Assembly: GCF_006440735.1 (NCBI RefSeq)
Contig: NZ_VFUA01000065.1
Location: forward strand, 1-35,582
Direction: 5' to 3'
DNA length: 35,582 nucleotides
Source of the DNA: Mesorhizobium sp. B2-7-1
Lineage (GTDB): Bacteria > Pseudomonadota > Alphaproteobacteria > Rhizobiales > Rhizobiaceae
The position numbers were made by a program, and so were the translations under genes. Below, one piece after another: positions 1 through 7,369 of the stretch. Position 1 is the first letter of the stretch; each line of letters opens with the position of its first letter. The notes under the pieces were generated by a model. The model was not told the DNA's origin. It saw nothing but the letters and a program-made list of their open reading frames with translations, and did not search any database.

Positions 1-1
1 C

Positions 2-712
2 GACGTCATCCGTTTCGGGGTTGCCGCCGAACCGTACGCACCATTCTCGGTCAAGGATGCCAGCGGTAAATGGCAGGGCTGGGAGATCGACTTGATGAAT
101 GCCGTCTGCACTGAGATGAAGGCGAAGTGCGAGATCGTCGACATCGCCTGGGATGGCATCATCCCCGCCCTGCTGGCCAAGAAGTTCGACGTGATCTGGA
201 GTTCCATGTCGATCACGGACAAGCGCAAGGAGGTGATCGATTTCACCGACAAGTACTATTATTCGCCCAACGTCCTTGTCGGCGCCAAAGCCGACAAGCG
301 GCAGTTCGATGTGACCAAGCCGGACACGTTCAAGGGTGTCGCCGTCGCGGCGCAAAGTGCGAGCCTGCAGGCGACCTACATGCAGGACAAGTTCAACGGT
401 ATAGCCGAAGTGAAGGTCTATCCGACACTCGACGATGAAATCGCCGACATCCAGGCCGGGCGCGTGGATCTGATGGCAGCAGCGGGAATCCAGATCCAGG
501 ATTTCCTGAAGAAGCCGGAGGGCCAGGCCTATGAAATCAAGGTGACGCTGCCGCACGAAAAGATGTTTGACTAATCCGACGGCGGTGGCGTGCGCAAGGA
601 AGATACTGCTCTCAGGGACCGCCTCAACGCCGCGCTCAAAGCTGTAAAGGCCAGTGGCGAGTACGACACGATCACCAAGCGGTATTTCGACTTCGATATC
701 TACGGCGATTGA
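2..712 (+). pseudogene. Polar amino-acid ABC transporter substrate-binding protein, 5'-partial and interrupted by an in-frame TAA
   Basis: This is a periplasmic solute-binding protein of the SBP_bac_3 family, which delivers polar amino acids to a HisMQ-type importer. The reading frame is open from base 2 (the start lies before the window) and shows the family pattern: a beta strand with FGVAAEPYAPF, then GWEIDLMNAV, then DVIWSSMSITDKRKEVIDFT. Translation stops at TAA 572-574 after EKMFD. The same frame then continues without any shift for 45 more codons (SDGGGVRKEDTALRDRLNAA and on to YFDFDIYGD) to a natural TGA at 710-712. Those 45 codons are the conserved C-terminal helix and strand of the family. 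The gene is therefore probably inactivated by one nonsense change, or the base is a sequencing error. The two permeases follow directly. Family assignment is firm; loss of function is inferred. Confidence 0.85.
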
Positions 713-785
713 TCGTCCGGTTCATGCCTGGTGCCGGCCCTTCCATCACGGCCGGCACCATCGATATTGAACTGGAGTTCGCGCT

Positions 786-1508
786 ATGAACCCGACAGCA
801 TCTTGGCTGACCCTGCTCAGCTTCGGAGACCAGGGCTGGGGCGACGAATTGCTGTTCGGAGCCTGCCTGAGCCTTGGAATCGCGATGAGCGCCTATCTGG
901 TCGGCATGGTGCTCGGCCTCGTCGGCGCCGTGGCCAAGATCTCAAAGAACCGCTTGGCTGGCGCAACGGCTGGTGCATATACGACGATCATCCGGTCCGT
1001 CCCTGACATCCTCATAATTTTTCTCATCTACTATAGCGCGACCGACGCGCTGCGTTGGGTCGTGAGCTTTACGGGATTAACTTCGCAATTTCAGCTCAAC
1101 GGATTTGTCGCCGCGACGCTGTCGCTAGGCGTCGTGCAGGGGGGCTACAGCACCGAGGTCCTGCGTGGTGCGATCGTCGCTATCCCGAAAGGACAGATCG
1201 AGGCGGCCCATGCACTTGGCCTGACACGCCGCCAGACATTTTTCCTGGTGACATTACCGCAGATGGTCCCCCTGGCGCTTCCAGGCCTCGGCAATTTATG
1301 GCTTGTCGTTCTCAAGGAAAGCTCGCTGGTCAGCCTCATCGGGTTCACGGAGCTTGTCCTGGCGGGCAAAATGGCTGCCGGCGCAACGCACGATTACTTC
1401 GTCTTCTATTGCGCGATCGCCTTCGTCTTCCTCGTAATGTCCGGCGTATCGGCGTTGCTTTTTCAGAGCTTGGAAGCCGCCACCGCCAATCCAGGAAGGC
1501 GAAAATAG
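786..1508 (+). CDS. Amino-acid ABC transporter permease (HisQ/OccQ type)
   Basis: This 240-residue inner-membrane permease is of the His/Glu/Gln/Arg/opine family. It forms half of the transmembrane pore of the importer whose binding protein lies just upstream. The sequence has about five hydrophobic segments. The EAA loop that contacts the ATPase is visible as EAAHALGLTRRQTFFLVTLP around residues 139-158. Length is normal for the family (about 220-240). The start ATG at 786 follows a GGAG at about 774. It is preceded by 73 bp after the binding protein stop and followed with almost no gap by the second permease, so the genes are one operon. The substrate cannot be fixed from the sequence; octopine/nopaline, histidine and lysine-arginine-ornithine systems all look like this. 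Confidence 0.93.
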   Translation: MNPTASWLTLLSFGDQGWGDELLFGACLSLGIAMSAYLVGMVLGLVGAVAKISKNRLAGATAGAYTTIIRSVPDILIIFLIYYSATDALRWVVSFTGLTSQFQLNGFVAATLSLGVVQGGYSTEVLRGAIVAIPKGQIEAAHALGLTRRQTFFLVTLPQMVPLALPGLGNLWLVVLKESSLVSLIGFTELVLAGKMAAGATHDYFVFYCAIAFVFLVMSGVSALLFQSLEAATANPGRRK

Positions 1509-1509
1509 C

Positions 1510-2196
1510 GTGACAGAGTTCGAGGGATATCTCGCCAGCCAACTCCTGACAGGCATTCAGACAACCATCGTTCTGTTTGCCGGCTGCGCGGTGATCGGCA
1601 ATCTGCTTGCGATCCCGATCGCCCTGGCTCGTCTGTCCAGCAGTCGATGGGTGCGCTATCCAGCGGATGCCTTCGCCCTGGCATTTCGGGGCACTCCGCT
1701 GCTGGTCCAGCTTTACCTCTGCTACTACGGCGTTGGCCAGATTCTCTCCGGAATCCCTGCCATACGATACAGCGTGATGTGGCCCCTTTTGCGAGGTGCC
1801 TCCTGCTATGCGTTTTTCGTGCTGTCCCTGAACACGGCGGCTTACTGCAGCGAAATTTGGAAAGGCGCGATACGGTCAATCCCGGAGGGACAGCGCGAGG
1901 CCGGCCAGTCGCTTGGCCTGTCGAAAACACGGATCATGATTTCCGTGCTGCTCCCTCAGGCTTTCAGATTGGCGCTGCCGGCGATCGGCGGCCAGAATAT
2001 CCTGCTGTTGAAGGGCACCGCGCTGGCCTCGACGATCACCGTCTTCGAATTGATGGGAGCCGCGAACCTCGTTCGTGCCCAGACTTTCAGGGTTTATGAG
2101 CCTCTATTTGCCGCAGCGCTGGGGTATTTTCTGCTGGCGGTACTCGTGACGACCGGCTTCGGATTCTTCGAGAGGCGGCTTGCTCGGCGCTATTGA
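1510..2196 (+). CDS. Amino-acid ABC transporter permease (HisM/OccM type)
   Basis: This is the second, 228-residue permease of the same importer, pairing with the upstream one to form a heterodimeric channel. The EAA loop reads EAGQSLGLSKTRIMISVLLP near residues 128-147, followed by the usual hydrophobic C-terminal half. The chosen start is GTG at 1510, one base after the TAG of the preceding gene (1506-1508), indicating translational coupling. No in-frame ATG gives a better start. The ABC ATPase expected for this operon is not found downstream, where the next genes are copper genes. It must lie upstream of the window or be supplied from elsewhere. Confidence 0.93.
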   Translation: MTEFEGYLASQLLTGIQTTIVLFAGCAVIGNLLAIPIALARLSSSRWVRYPADAFALAFRGTPLLVQLYLCYYGVGQILSGIPAIRYSVMWPLLRGASCYAFFVLSLNTAAYCSEIWKGAIRSIPEGQREAGQSLGLSKTRIMISVLLPQAFRLALPAIGGQNILLLKGTALASTITVFELMGAANLVRAQTFRVYEPLFAAALGYFLLAVLVTTGFGFFERRLARRY

Positions 2197-2490
2197 TTGG
2201 CTCCTCGATCCTGGATCGCCAGTGCCTTCGCGGTGCCTTGTTTGGCGAGGGCTTACGCGCTCCCACTTCAGTTTCAGGACAGACCGCTGCGGTCGGCTTG
2301 GAAGTCGTCCGCGATGACAAGAACGTGAAGGACCTGCGCGGCTTCTTCACGATCGAAGCGTGGTCGAGCCAACAGCATCCATGGTATCGGGCAATCAACG
2401 TCACCGTGGCGAGTTTGGACGAGCGAGGTTGATTTTGCCGGCGTTGGCGCAGCCACCGCCTGGCTTTTCACAGGGGCTAGCCGGACCACG
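2197..2490. other. Intergenic stretch with no recognisable gene
   Basis: These 294 bases lie between the amino-acid permease and the small DUF2946-like gene. Both strands have short open frames of about 75-79 codons, but none has a convincing ribosome binding site or recognisable protein. A short dyad, CGATCC-T-GGATCG, sits at 2206-2218. The promoter of the copper operon is presumably in the second half, but I see no clear -35/-10 pair and no CueR-like operator. Confidence 0.4.
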
Positions 2491-2781
2491 ATGCCCTGCA
2501 AACGATGGCCATCTTCCGCGGCGATCGCCGCTGCCCTGATACTTACCTTCCAGGCGCTGTTGGGCGGTGCCTGGATGGGGGCGCAGGCCGCAGCCGGACC
2601 TCACGACGTGTTCGGCAACGTCCTGTGCACGAGCGATGCCGGTGGCGCGGCCCACCGCTCGTCGCATGAGGGCGGCTATGATTGCGACTGCTGCCTGTCC
2701 GGATGCGATCACCTTGCGAAGCCTGCTTCGGCTTTGGCCGGGCAAATCATACAATCCAATTCAAAGGTCGGTTCGGGCTGA
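2491..2781 (+). CDS. Small cysteine-rich secreted protein, DUF2946-like
   Basis: This 96-residue protein has a hydrophobic N-terminal segment (residues about 9-32, ending GAQA) that looks like a signal peptide or anchor. A short exported domain follows, with FGNVLC, several His, and a dense cluster CDCCLSGC near residues 76-83. The Cys/His content suggests metal binding. The pattern FGN-x-LC followed by a CC-x3-C cluster resembles DUF2946 proteins, whose function is unknown. A second protein with the same pattern heads the opposite copper operon at 8623-9012. It lies 33 bp upstream of copC on the same strand, so a periplasmic copper role is likely by context. The ribosome binding site for ATG 2491 is weak. 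Confidence 0.7.
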   Translation: MPCKRWPSSAAIAAALILTFQALLGGAWMGAQAAAGPHDVFGNVLCTSDAGGAAHRSSHEGGYDCDCCLSGCDHLAKPASALAGQIIQSNSKVGSG

Positions 2782-2814
2782 GCCACGACCGCCTGAACAT
2801 AGGGAATCAGAATA

Positions 2815-3183
2815 ATGCGCAAGATCATCCTCTCCGCCGCCTTTGCGGCTATCTCCTCCGTCACGCTTTCAGGTGTCGCTCATGCTCATGCCCATCTCCA
2901 GGCGGCGCAACCGCCAATCAACGGCACGGTGAAAGATGCCCCGACCGAACTCGACCTCAAATTCAGCGAAGAACTCAATCTGAAGTTTACCGGCGTGAAG
3001 GTCACCGGGCCGGACAAGAAGGAAATCAAGACGGATGGCGACATGCTCATGGACGGCGACAAGACTTTCATGGTCAATCTGCCCGCCGGTCTGGGCGCGG
3101 GCGCCTACAAGGTCGAATGGCACGCCCTTTCGCAGGATGGCCACAAGACCCACGGCGACTACAAGTTCACCGTAAAGCCTTGA
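2815..3183 (+). CDS. copC: CopC-domain periplasmic copper-binding protein (YobA/CopC family)
   Basis: This 122-residue protein is a periplasmic copper carrier that works with the CopD inner-membrane protein encoded next. It has a signal peptide (residues 1 to about 24), with likely cleavage in the VAHAHAHLQ region. A mature N-terminal His, which CopC proteins use to bind Cu(II), would then be exposed. The body is a single CopC beta-sandwich domain with PINGTVKDAPTELDLKFSE and the family C-terminal motif WHALSQDGHKTHGDYKFTV, in which the Asp-Gly-His is a copper ligand. Length is typical. The start ATG is preceded by AGGGAAT. A stable hairpin follows the stop at 3192-3217. The order DUF2946-like, copC, copD on one strand indicates an operon. 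Confidence 0.93.
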   Translation: MRKIILSAAFAAISSVTLSGVAHAHAHLQAAQPPINGTVKDAPTELDLKFSEELNLKFTGVKVTGPDKKEIKTDGDMLMDGDKTFMVNLPAGLGAGAYKVEWHALSQDGHKTHGDYKFTVKP

Positions 3184-3191
3184 GCGCGAAT

Positions 3192-3217
3192 GGCGGAGGT
3201 GCTTCGGCACTTCCGCC
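3192..3217 (+). terminator. copC-copD intercistronic stem-loop with TTCG tetraloop
   Basis: GGCGGAGGTGC (3192-3202) pairs with GCACTTCCGCC (3207-3217), with one G-U pair, around a TTCG tetraloop. It starts 9 bases after the copC stop and lies 49 bases before copD. There is no following T-run, so it is more likely an RNA-stabilising or partially terminating element than a full terminator. Confidence 0.55.
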
Positions 3218-3265
3218 TGCCTCTCCCATGATTGACGCCCCCTCCTCGCGCTGCAGGACTGTCCC

Positions 3266-4159
3266 ATGAGCCCGGATGTGCTGCTTGCGGCATGCCGCTT
3301 CTTGCACGACGCCTCGTTGATGGCACTGTGGGGCTCCTTCGCCTATCTTGCGCTGCTCGTGCCGCGATCCGTGGCGAAGCCGATCACGGACAGGCTGACA
3401 ATCTTTCGCCTTGCAGCGGTCAGCCTGACGCTGCTCACCGCATGCGTAGCACTTCCGTTGCAGGCCGCGATAATCGGCGACGGCTGGGCGGATGGCGTCA
3501 ACACCCAGGTGCTGGGCGATATCATTGCATCGACCAGCGTCGGCAAAGCATGGCTGGGGCAGTTGTTCGGCGCCAGTGTGCTGGCGATCGCGCAATGCGT
3601 TTCGCCCCGCCTCGCGACCAAGGTGACGGCGGCGACGTCAGGCCTGGCGCTGGCCACGCTGGCACTCGGCGGCCATGCCGTTATGCAGGATGGCTGGCAA
3701 GGCATCCTGCACCCCCTGAACGATGTGCTGCACGTCCTCTGCGCAGGGGCGTGGTTCGGAGCGCTGCTGCCGTTGCTCCTGGTGCTTGCCAGACTCGGCC
3801 AGGCTCCGATTCAGAGGGACGCGACCGCCGCACTTCGCCGATTTTCGACGGTCGGCCACTGGGTGGTTGCGCTGGCGATCCTCACCGGCATCGGCAACGG
3901 CCTTTTCATTCTCGGCTGGCCGCCATTGGGCTGGCGTTCGACCTACCAGATGCTGTTGACCGCAAAGATCGCTGTCGTGCTCGTCATGACGGCATTGGCG
4001 ATCCTTAACCGCTACTGGTTCGTGCCGCGCATCGGCCGCAACCGTGCATCTGCCATCACAGCGATACGAACAGGCACATTGATCGAAATTGGCCTCGGGC
4101 TTACCGTCATCCTCCTGGTGTCGATCTTTGGCATGCTCGATCCCAGCGGTTCGGACTGA
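3266..4159 (+). CDS. copD: CopD family copper-resistance/uptake membrane protein
   Basis: This 297-residue polytopic inner-membrane protein probably moves copper across the inner membrane together with periplasmic CopC. About eight hydrophobic segments are visible across the whole length. The N-terminal segment LLAACRFLHDASLMALWGSF and the central GGHAVMQDGW and LNDVLHVLCAGAWFGALLPL stretches, with their membrane His residues, are typical of CopD/PcoD proteins. Length matches the family. ATG 3266 has a GCAGGA Shine-Dalgarno seven bases upstream. It is the last gene of the plus-strand copper operon, and the cobalamin riboswitch begins about 90 bp downstream. Whether it imports or exports copper cannot be told from the sequence. 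Confidence 0.9.
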   Translation: MSPDVLLAACRFLHDASLMALWGSFAYLALLVPRSVAKPITDRLTIFRLAAVSLTLLTACVALPLQAAIIGDGWADGVNTQVLGDIIASTSVGKAWLGQLFGASVLAIAQCVSPRLATKVTAATSGLALATLALGGHAVMQDGWQGILHPLNDVLHVLCAGAWFGALLPLLLVLARLGQAPIQRDATAALRRFSTVGHWVVALAILTGIGNGLFILGWPPLGWRSTYQMLLTAKIAVVLVMTALAILNRYWFVPRIGRNRASAITAIRTGTLIEIGLGLTVILLVSIFGMLDPSGSD

Positions 4160-4249
4160 TCTCTTCGGCAAGTTCGTCACGATGACGTGATCCGCCTCTT
4201 GTGATTGGAGTTGCCAATTGACCGGCACAATTCACTATGGCGAATTCGC

Positions 4250-4413
4250 CTGGATGGTTCCTTCGGGATCAAAAGGGAACACGGTGAGGACGATCCTTCC
4301 GAATCCGTGGCTGCCCCCGCAACTGTAAGCGGTGAGCCGTTTTCAAAATGCCACTGGCTGCATGGGCCGGGAAGGCGAAAACGGCGGCGAGCCGCGAGCC
4401 AGGAGACCTGCCA
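4250..4413 (+). promoter_or_regulatory. Cobalamin (adenosylcobalamin) riboswitch
   Basis: The conserved elements of the B12 aptamer appear in order: GGTTCC...AAAAGGGAA (about 4256-4289), TCCGTGGCTGCCCCCGCAAC and TGTAAGCGG (about 4304-4333), GCCACTGG (about 4351-4358), GGGAAGGCG (about 4369-4377), and the B12 box AGCCAGGAGACCTGCC (about 4397-4412). It lies about 107 bases upstream of the NiCoT transporter, so it should repress transporter synthesis when cobalamin is plentiful. This marks the transporter as a cobalt importer. Spacing and motif matches leave little doubt about identity; exact ends are approximate. Confidence 0.97.
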
Positions 4414-4433
4414 TCATGGACGTCAAAGCAGAA

Positions 4434-4479
4434 CACCGGGCGGGGTGACCCCGGTGCGCGAACCGGCCCGACAGGCCGG
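4434..4479 (+). promoter_or_regulatory. Candidate expression platform of the cobalamin riboswitch (two hairpins)
   Basis: Two perfect hairpins sit between the B12 box and the NiCoT start. CACCGGG (4434-4440) pairs with CCCGGTG (4450-4456), and CCGGCC (4463-4468) pairs with GGCCGG (4474-4479) around CGACA. Neither is followed by a T-run. The gene's own ribosome site is weak (AAAGG near 4507). Control could be at translation or by a Rho-type mechanism; the sequence does not decide. Confidence 0.45.
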
Positions 4480-4519
4480 CGAGTTCCTGCAATGACAGGT
4501 AACGTCAAAGGCAGAAACC

Positions 4520-5578
4520 ATGCTGACCGCACTCTCGAAACTGTTCAATGAAAGTTCGCCTGACCTGAAGGCCAGGCTCATAACCATCTACAGTGTCCTG
4601 GCCGTCCTCAATGTCGGCGCCTGGATATGGGCCTTCATCGCCTTCCACGACAAGCCGGCGCTGCTCGGCGTCGCGCTCGTCATTTACGGGCTCGGCCTCC
4701 GCCATGCCGTCGATGCCGACCACATCGCCGCGATCGACAATGTCACCCGCAAGCTGATGCAGAACGGCCAACGTCCTGTATCGGTCGGCTTCTTCTTCGC
4801 GCTCGGGCATTCTACGATCGTTATCGTGGTGGCCGCAGCAGTCGCCGGTGCGGCCTCCCTCCTTGGCAGCTTTCAGAGTTTCCAGGACATAGGTGGCACG
4901 ATCAGCACCAGCATTTCCGCGCTGTTCCTGCTCGCCATCGCGGCAATGAACATCGTCATCTTCTTCTCGATCTACAGAAGCTATCGGCGCGTTCGTGCCG
5001 GCGGCGCCTATGTCGAGGAGGATCTTGACTTGCTCCTCAACAATCGTGGTTTCCTCGCCCGCATCTTCCGGCCGATGTTCAGGCTGGTGACGCAGAGCTG
5101 GCACATGTTTCCGCTCGGCTTCCTCTTCGGGTTGGGCTTCGACACCGCCACCGAGGTCGCGATGTTTGGCGTATCTGCCGCGCAGGCGGCCAAGGGTGTG
5201 CCTTTCGAGGCGATCCTGGTGTTTCCGGTTCTATTTGCGGCCGGCATGTCCCTGATCGACACGACCGACGGTGTCATGATGCTGGGCGCCTACGACTGGG
5301 CCTTCGTCAAGCCGATCCGCAAGCTCTACTACAACATGACGATTACATTGGTGTCGGTCATTGTCGCCGTGCTGATCGGCGGTATCGAAGCGCTCGGCCT
5401 GATCAGCGACAAGCTTGGCCTGACGGGCGGCTTCTGGGACGGCGTCGGCACCCTCAACGACAACTTCAACAATCTGGGTTTCGCCATCATCGGCGTCTTC
5501 ATCGCCGCATGGGCGATCTCCTATGTCGTTTACAAAGCCAAGGGCCTGGACGACATCGAGATTGCTGCAAGAGAATGA
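4520..5578 (+). CDS. NiCoT family cobalt/nickel transporter
   Basis: This is a 352-residue high-affinity Co2+/Ni2+ permease of the HoxN/NixA/NhlF family in the inner membrane. The signature in the second membrane segment, RHAVDADHI at residues 61-69, gives the H-x4-D-H metal site (His62, Asp67, His68). Other family motifs are FFALGHSTIV, LGFDTATEV and AGMSLIDTTDG. About eight membrane segments are seen with a charged cytoplasmic loop (about residues 150-185). Length is normal. The gene is preceded by a cobalamin riboswitch, which implies cobalt supply for B12 synthesis as its main task; NiCoT proteins can also carry nickel. It is a single-gene unit ending at a strong stem-loop. Confidence 0.95.
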   Translation: MLTALSKLFNESSPDLKARLITIYSVLAVLNVGAWIWAFIAFHDKPALLGVALVIYGLGLRHAVDADHIAAIDNVTRKLMQNGQRPVSVGFFFALGHSTIVIVVAAAVAGAASLLGSFQSFQDIGGTISTSISALFLLAIAAMNIVIFFSIYRSYRRVRAGGAYVEEDLDLLLNNRGFLARIFRPMFRLVTQSWHMFPLGFLFGLGFDTATEVAMFGVSAAQAAKGVPFEAILVFPVLFAAGMSLIDTTDGVMMLGAYDWAFVKPIRKLYYNMTITLVSVIVAVLIGGIEALGLISDKLGLTGGFWDGVGTLNDNFNNLGFAIIGVFIAAWAISYVVYKAKGLDDIEIAARE

Positions 5579-5587
5579 TTGCAGTCA

Positions 5588-5612
5588 CGGCTGGCCCAAG
5601 TCGGGCCAGCCG
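5588..5612. terminator. Stem-loop between convergent genes, probable bidirectional terminator
   Basis: CGGCTGGCCC (5588-5597) and GGGCCAGCCG (5603-5612) form a perfect 10-bp stem with a five-base loop. It lies 9 bases after the NiCoT stop and 19 bases beyond the end of the opposing PepSY-TM gene. There is no strong T-run on either side, but the convergent position supports a terminator role. Confidence 0.65.
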
Positions 5613-5631
5613 TCCGTCGTTACCGGCAGGA

Positions 5632-7032
5632 TCAGATCCCCGCCGGCTGTAGGCCTGCTTCCTTGAACCGCTTGGGCAGCAGGAAATCGACGATGGCGAA
5701 GGCGACGATCGCGATGCCGGTCAGCGGGAAAATAACCGAGACCGTAAGTGCGATCACGACGATCGCGACCGGCGCCCTGTAGTTTTTGGGATAGAGCGGC
5801 GCGCCGAGGCGCCTGGCGGGCCTACGCTTCCACCACATGGCGACGCCCGAAAGCGCCATGGCGATGACCGAGAGGCAGAAGATCAAGTTGAGCGCCGTAT
5901 TCCACCAGCCGAGATTGGCCTGATGCAGAGCGATGCCCACCGCCATCGCCTTGCCGGCGAGGCCGTAGTCGGCGAAGCGTACATCGGCCAGGATCTTGCC
6001 CGTATATCGGTCGATATGGACGGTGCGATCGCCGAAGGGATCATGCGTATCGGCATCCATGGAATCGGCCGATATCGTGTAGACTCCGCCATCGTCCTGA
6101 GGAGCGTTGATGCGGAACTGCTCGGTGAAGCCGTTGGCGCGGGCGTAGGAGGCTACCGTGTCGAGATTGACGGAGCCCATCTGCAGACCGGCGGCCCCCG
6201 CCTGCGATCCCGACTTCGGCATCGGGGTCTGCTCGAGCGTCCATGGCACTTCCTTAAGTGCACCGTGATTCATCGAGGCATGGGTCTTGTCGGAGAGCGG
6301 AACATTGTCCCACTTCGCCGCCGGGAACGTGCTCCAGGCCTGGACGATCTTGGTGCCCCAGATGCCGGTCCAGGATAGTCCCGAAAGCAGGAAGAAGAAC
6401 AGAACGACCGAGATATAGAAACCAAGCGAGACGTGCAGGTCCTTCCAGAAAGCCCGTCCGCCCAGCCTGAGGTTAGGCACCAGGGCGCGGCCGAGCGAGC
6501 GGCCATTGCGCGGCCACCACATGTAGAGGCCGGTCAGGATCAGCACGATGCCGAGGCCGGCGGCGATCTCGATCAGCCGGTCGCCGACATCGCCCAACAG
6601 CAGCGTGCCGTGTATGTGATCCGCCCAATAGAACCATGTGTCGTCCTTGACGATGGCGTCGAGCGCCTTTGGGCCATACGGATCGACCGCCACGACATTG
6701 TCCTTGCCATTGCCGTTGACGATGAAGACGGTGGCGCGGTCATCCGCTTTCGGCACCACCATGAGCTTCAAGGACCCTCCGGGGATCGCCGCGATGGCGG
6801 CCTGCGACTGCGCTTCGTAGGAAGCGCGTTCTCCATCCGACGCCACATAGTGCTTGGCACCGAGGAAGGTCTCGACCGAGTTGCCGTAGACCATGATCAA
6901 CCCGGTGCAGGCGAGTACGAGCAGGAACGTGATGACGTAGAGGCCAGCATAAAAATGCCAGCGCCAGATGGCGCGATAAAGCCGGGTGCTGACAAGTGCG
7001 TCCGGCTGCGCCGCGAGCGTTGCGGTGGACAT
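5632..7032 (-). CDS. PepSY-associated transmembrane protein (iron-regulated membrane protein type)
   Basis: This 466-residue inner-membrane protein has the PepSY_TM architecture. It has a first membrane segment after WRWHFYAGLY near residue 20, a periplasmic PepSY-like part, and a segment containing HIHGTLLLGDVGDRLIEIAA. Then come WKDLHVSLGFYISVVLFF, a second periplasmic region, and ALHQANLGWWNTALNLIFCL followed by MWWKRRPARR. Two further C-terminal segments follow. The paired membrane His residues resemble those of flavin/heme-linked reductases for metals in this family. A longer open frame exists upstream, but ATG 7032 is chosen because it has GGAGAGA seven bases before it. It is the last gene of the minus-strand copper operon. 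A ferric or cupric reductase-like role is possible; the substrate is unknown. Confidence 0.87.
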   Translation of the reverse strand: MSTATLAAQPDALVSTRLYRAIWRWHFYAGLYVITFLLVLACTGLIMVYGNSVETFLGAKHYVASDGERASYEAQSQAAIAAIPGGSLKLMVVPKADDRATVFIVNGNGKDNVVAVDPYGPKALDAIVKDDTWFYWADHIHGTLLLGDVGDRLIEIAAGLGIVLILTGLYMWWPRNGRSLGRALVPNLRLGGRAFWKDLHVSLGFYISVVLFFFLLSGLSWTGIWGTKIVQAWSTFPAAKWDNVPLSDKTHASMNHGALKEVPWTLEQTPMPKSGSQAGAAGLQMGSVNLDTVASYARANGFTEQFRINAPQDDGGVYTISADSMDADTHDPFGDRTVHIDRYTGKILADVRFADYGLAGKAMAVGIALHQANLGWWNTALNLIFCLSVIAMALSGVAMWWKRRPARRLGAPLYPKNYRAPVAIVVIALTVSVIFPLTGIAIVAFAIVDFLLPKRFKEAGLQPAGI

Positions 7033-7123
7033 GAGCAATCTCTCCAGTATGGCGGCCCGATGGACCGTCGTTGTTTTCAGTTGATGAAGGAGGCGGCCGA
7101 GCTCGGGGCGCGGCCGCATTTGT

Positions 7124-7369
7124 TCAGTCGTGGGCTATGCCGGGCAGCACGTGGTGCACGAGGATGGCTGCCTGGCCGAACAGCCATGCGACAGCGATCG
7201 CATCAAACACGCCCAGTCCGTCGCTGCCGAAGTCGAACAGCCATGCGGCGCTTTCCGGAGACCGGATCGAAACGGAGGCGAACACCGCGACGCCGGACAG
7301 CGCTCCCGTCAGGAAGGTCAGCCCTGCCTGTATCCACGGATTGGAATTCGCCAGGGGCTCGGGCGTCAT
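7124..7369 (-). CDS. Small two-segment membrane protein of unknown function
   Basis: This is an 81-residue protein with two predicted membrane segments, about residues 12-32 (WIQAGLTFLTGALSGVAVFA) and 52-73 (GVFDAIAVAWLFGQAAILVHH). Two adjacent His lie at the end of the second segment and an Asp is at the C terminus. I do not recognise a named family. The start ATG overlaps the stop of the SCO gene by four bases (7366-7369) and has GGAG upstream within that gene, so it is translationally coupled and very likely real. Its place between SCO and PepSY-TM genes suggests a helper role in copper or haem-copper oxidase metabolism. Confidence 0.7.
   Translation of the reverse strand: MTPEPLANSNPWIQAGLTFLTGALSGVAVFASVSIRSPESAAWLFDFGSDGLGVFDAIAVAWLFGQAAILVHHVLPGIAHD

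Noticed and set aside
2193..2432. A 79-codon plus-strand frame after the second permease
   Set aside because: It lacks a ribosome site and recognisable sequence; it could be a remnant, but there is nothing to support a gene.
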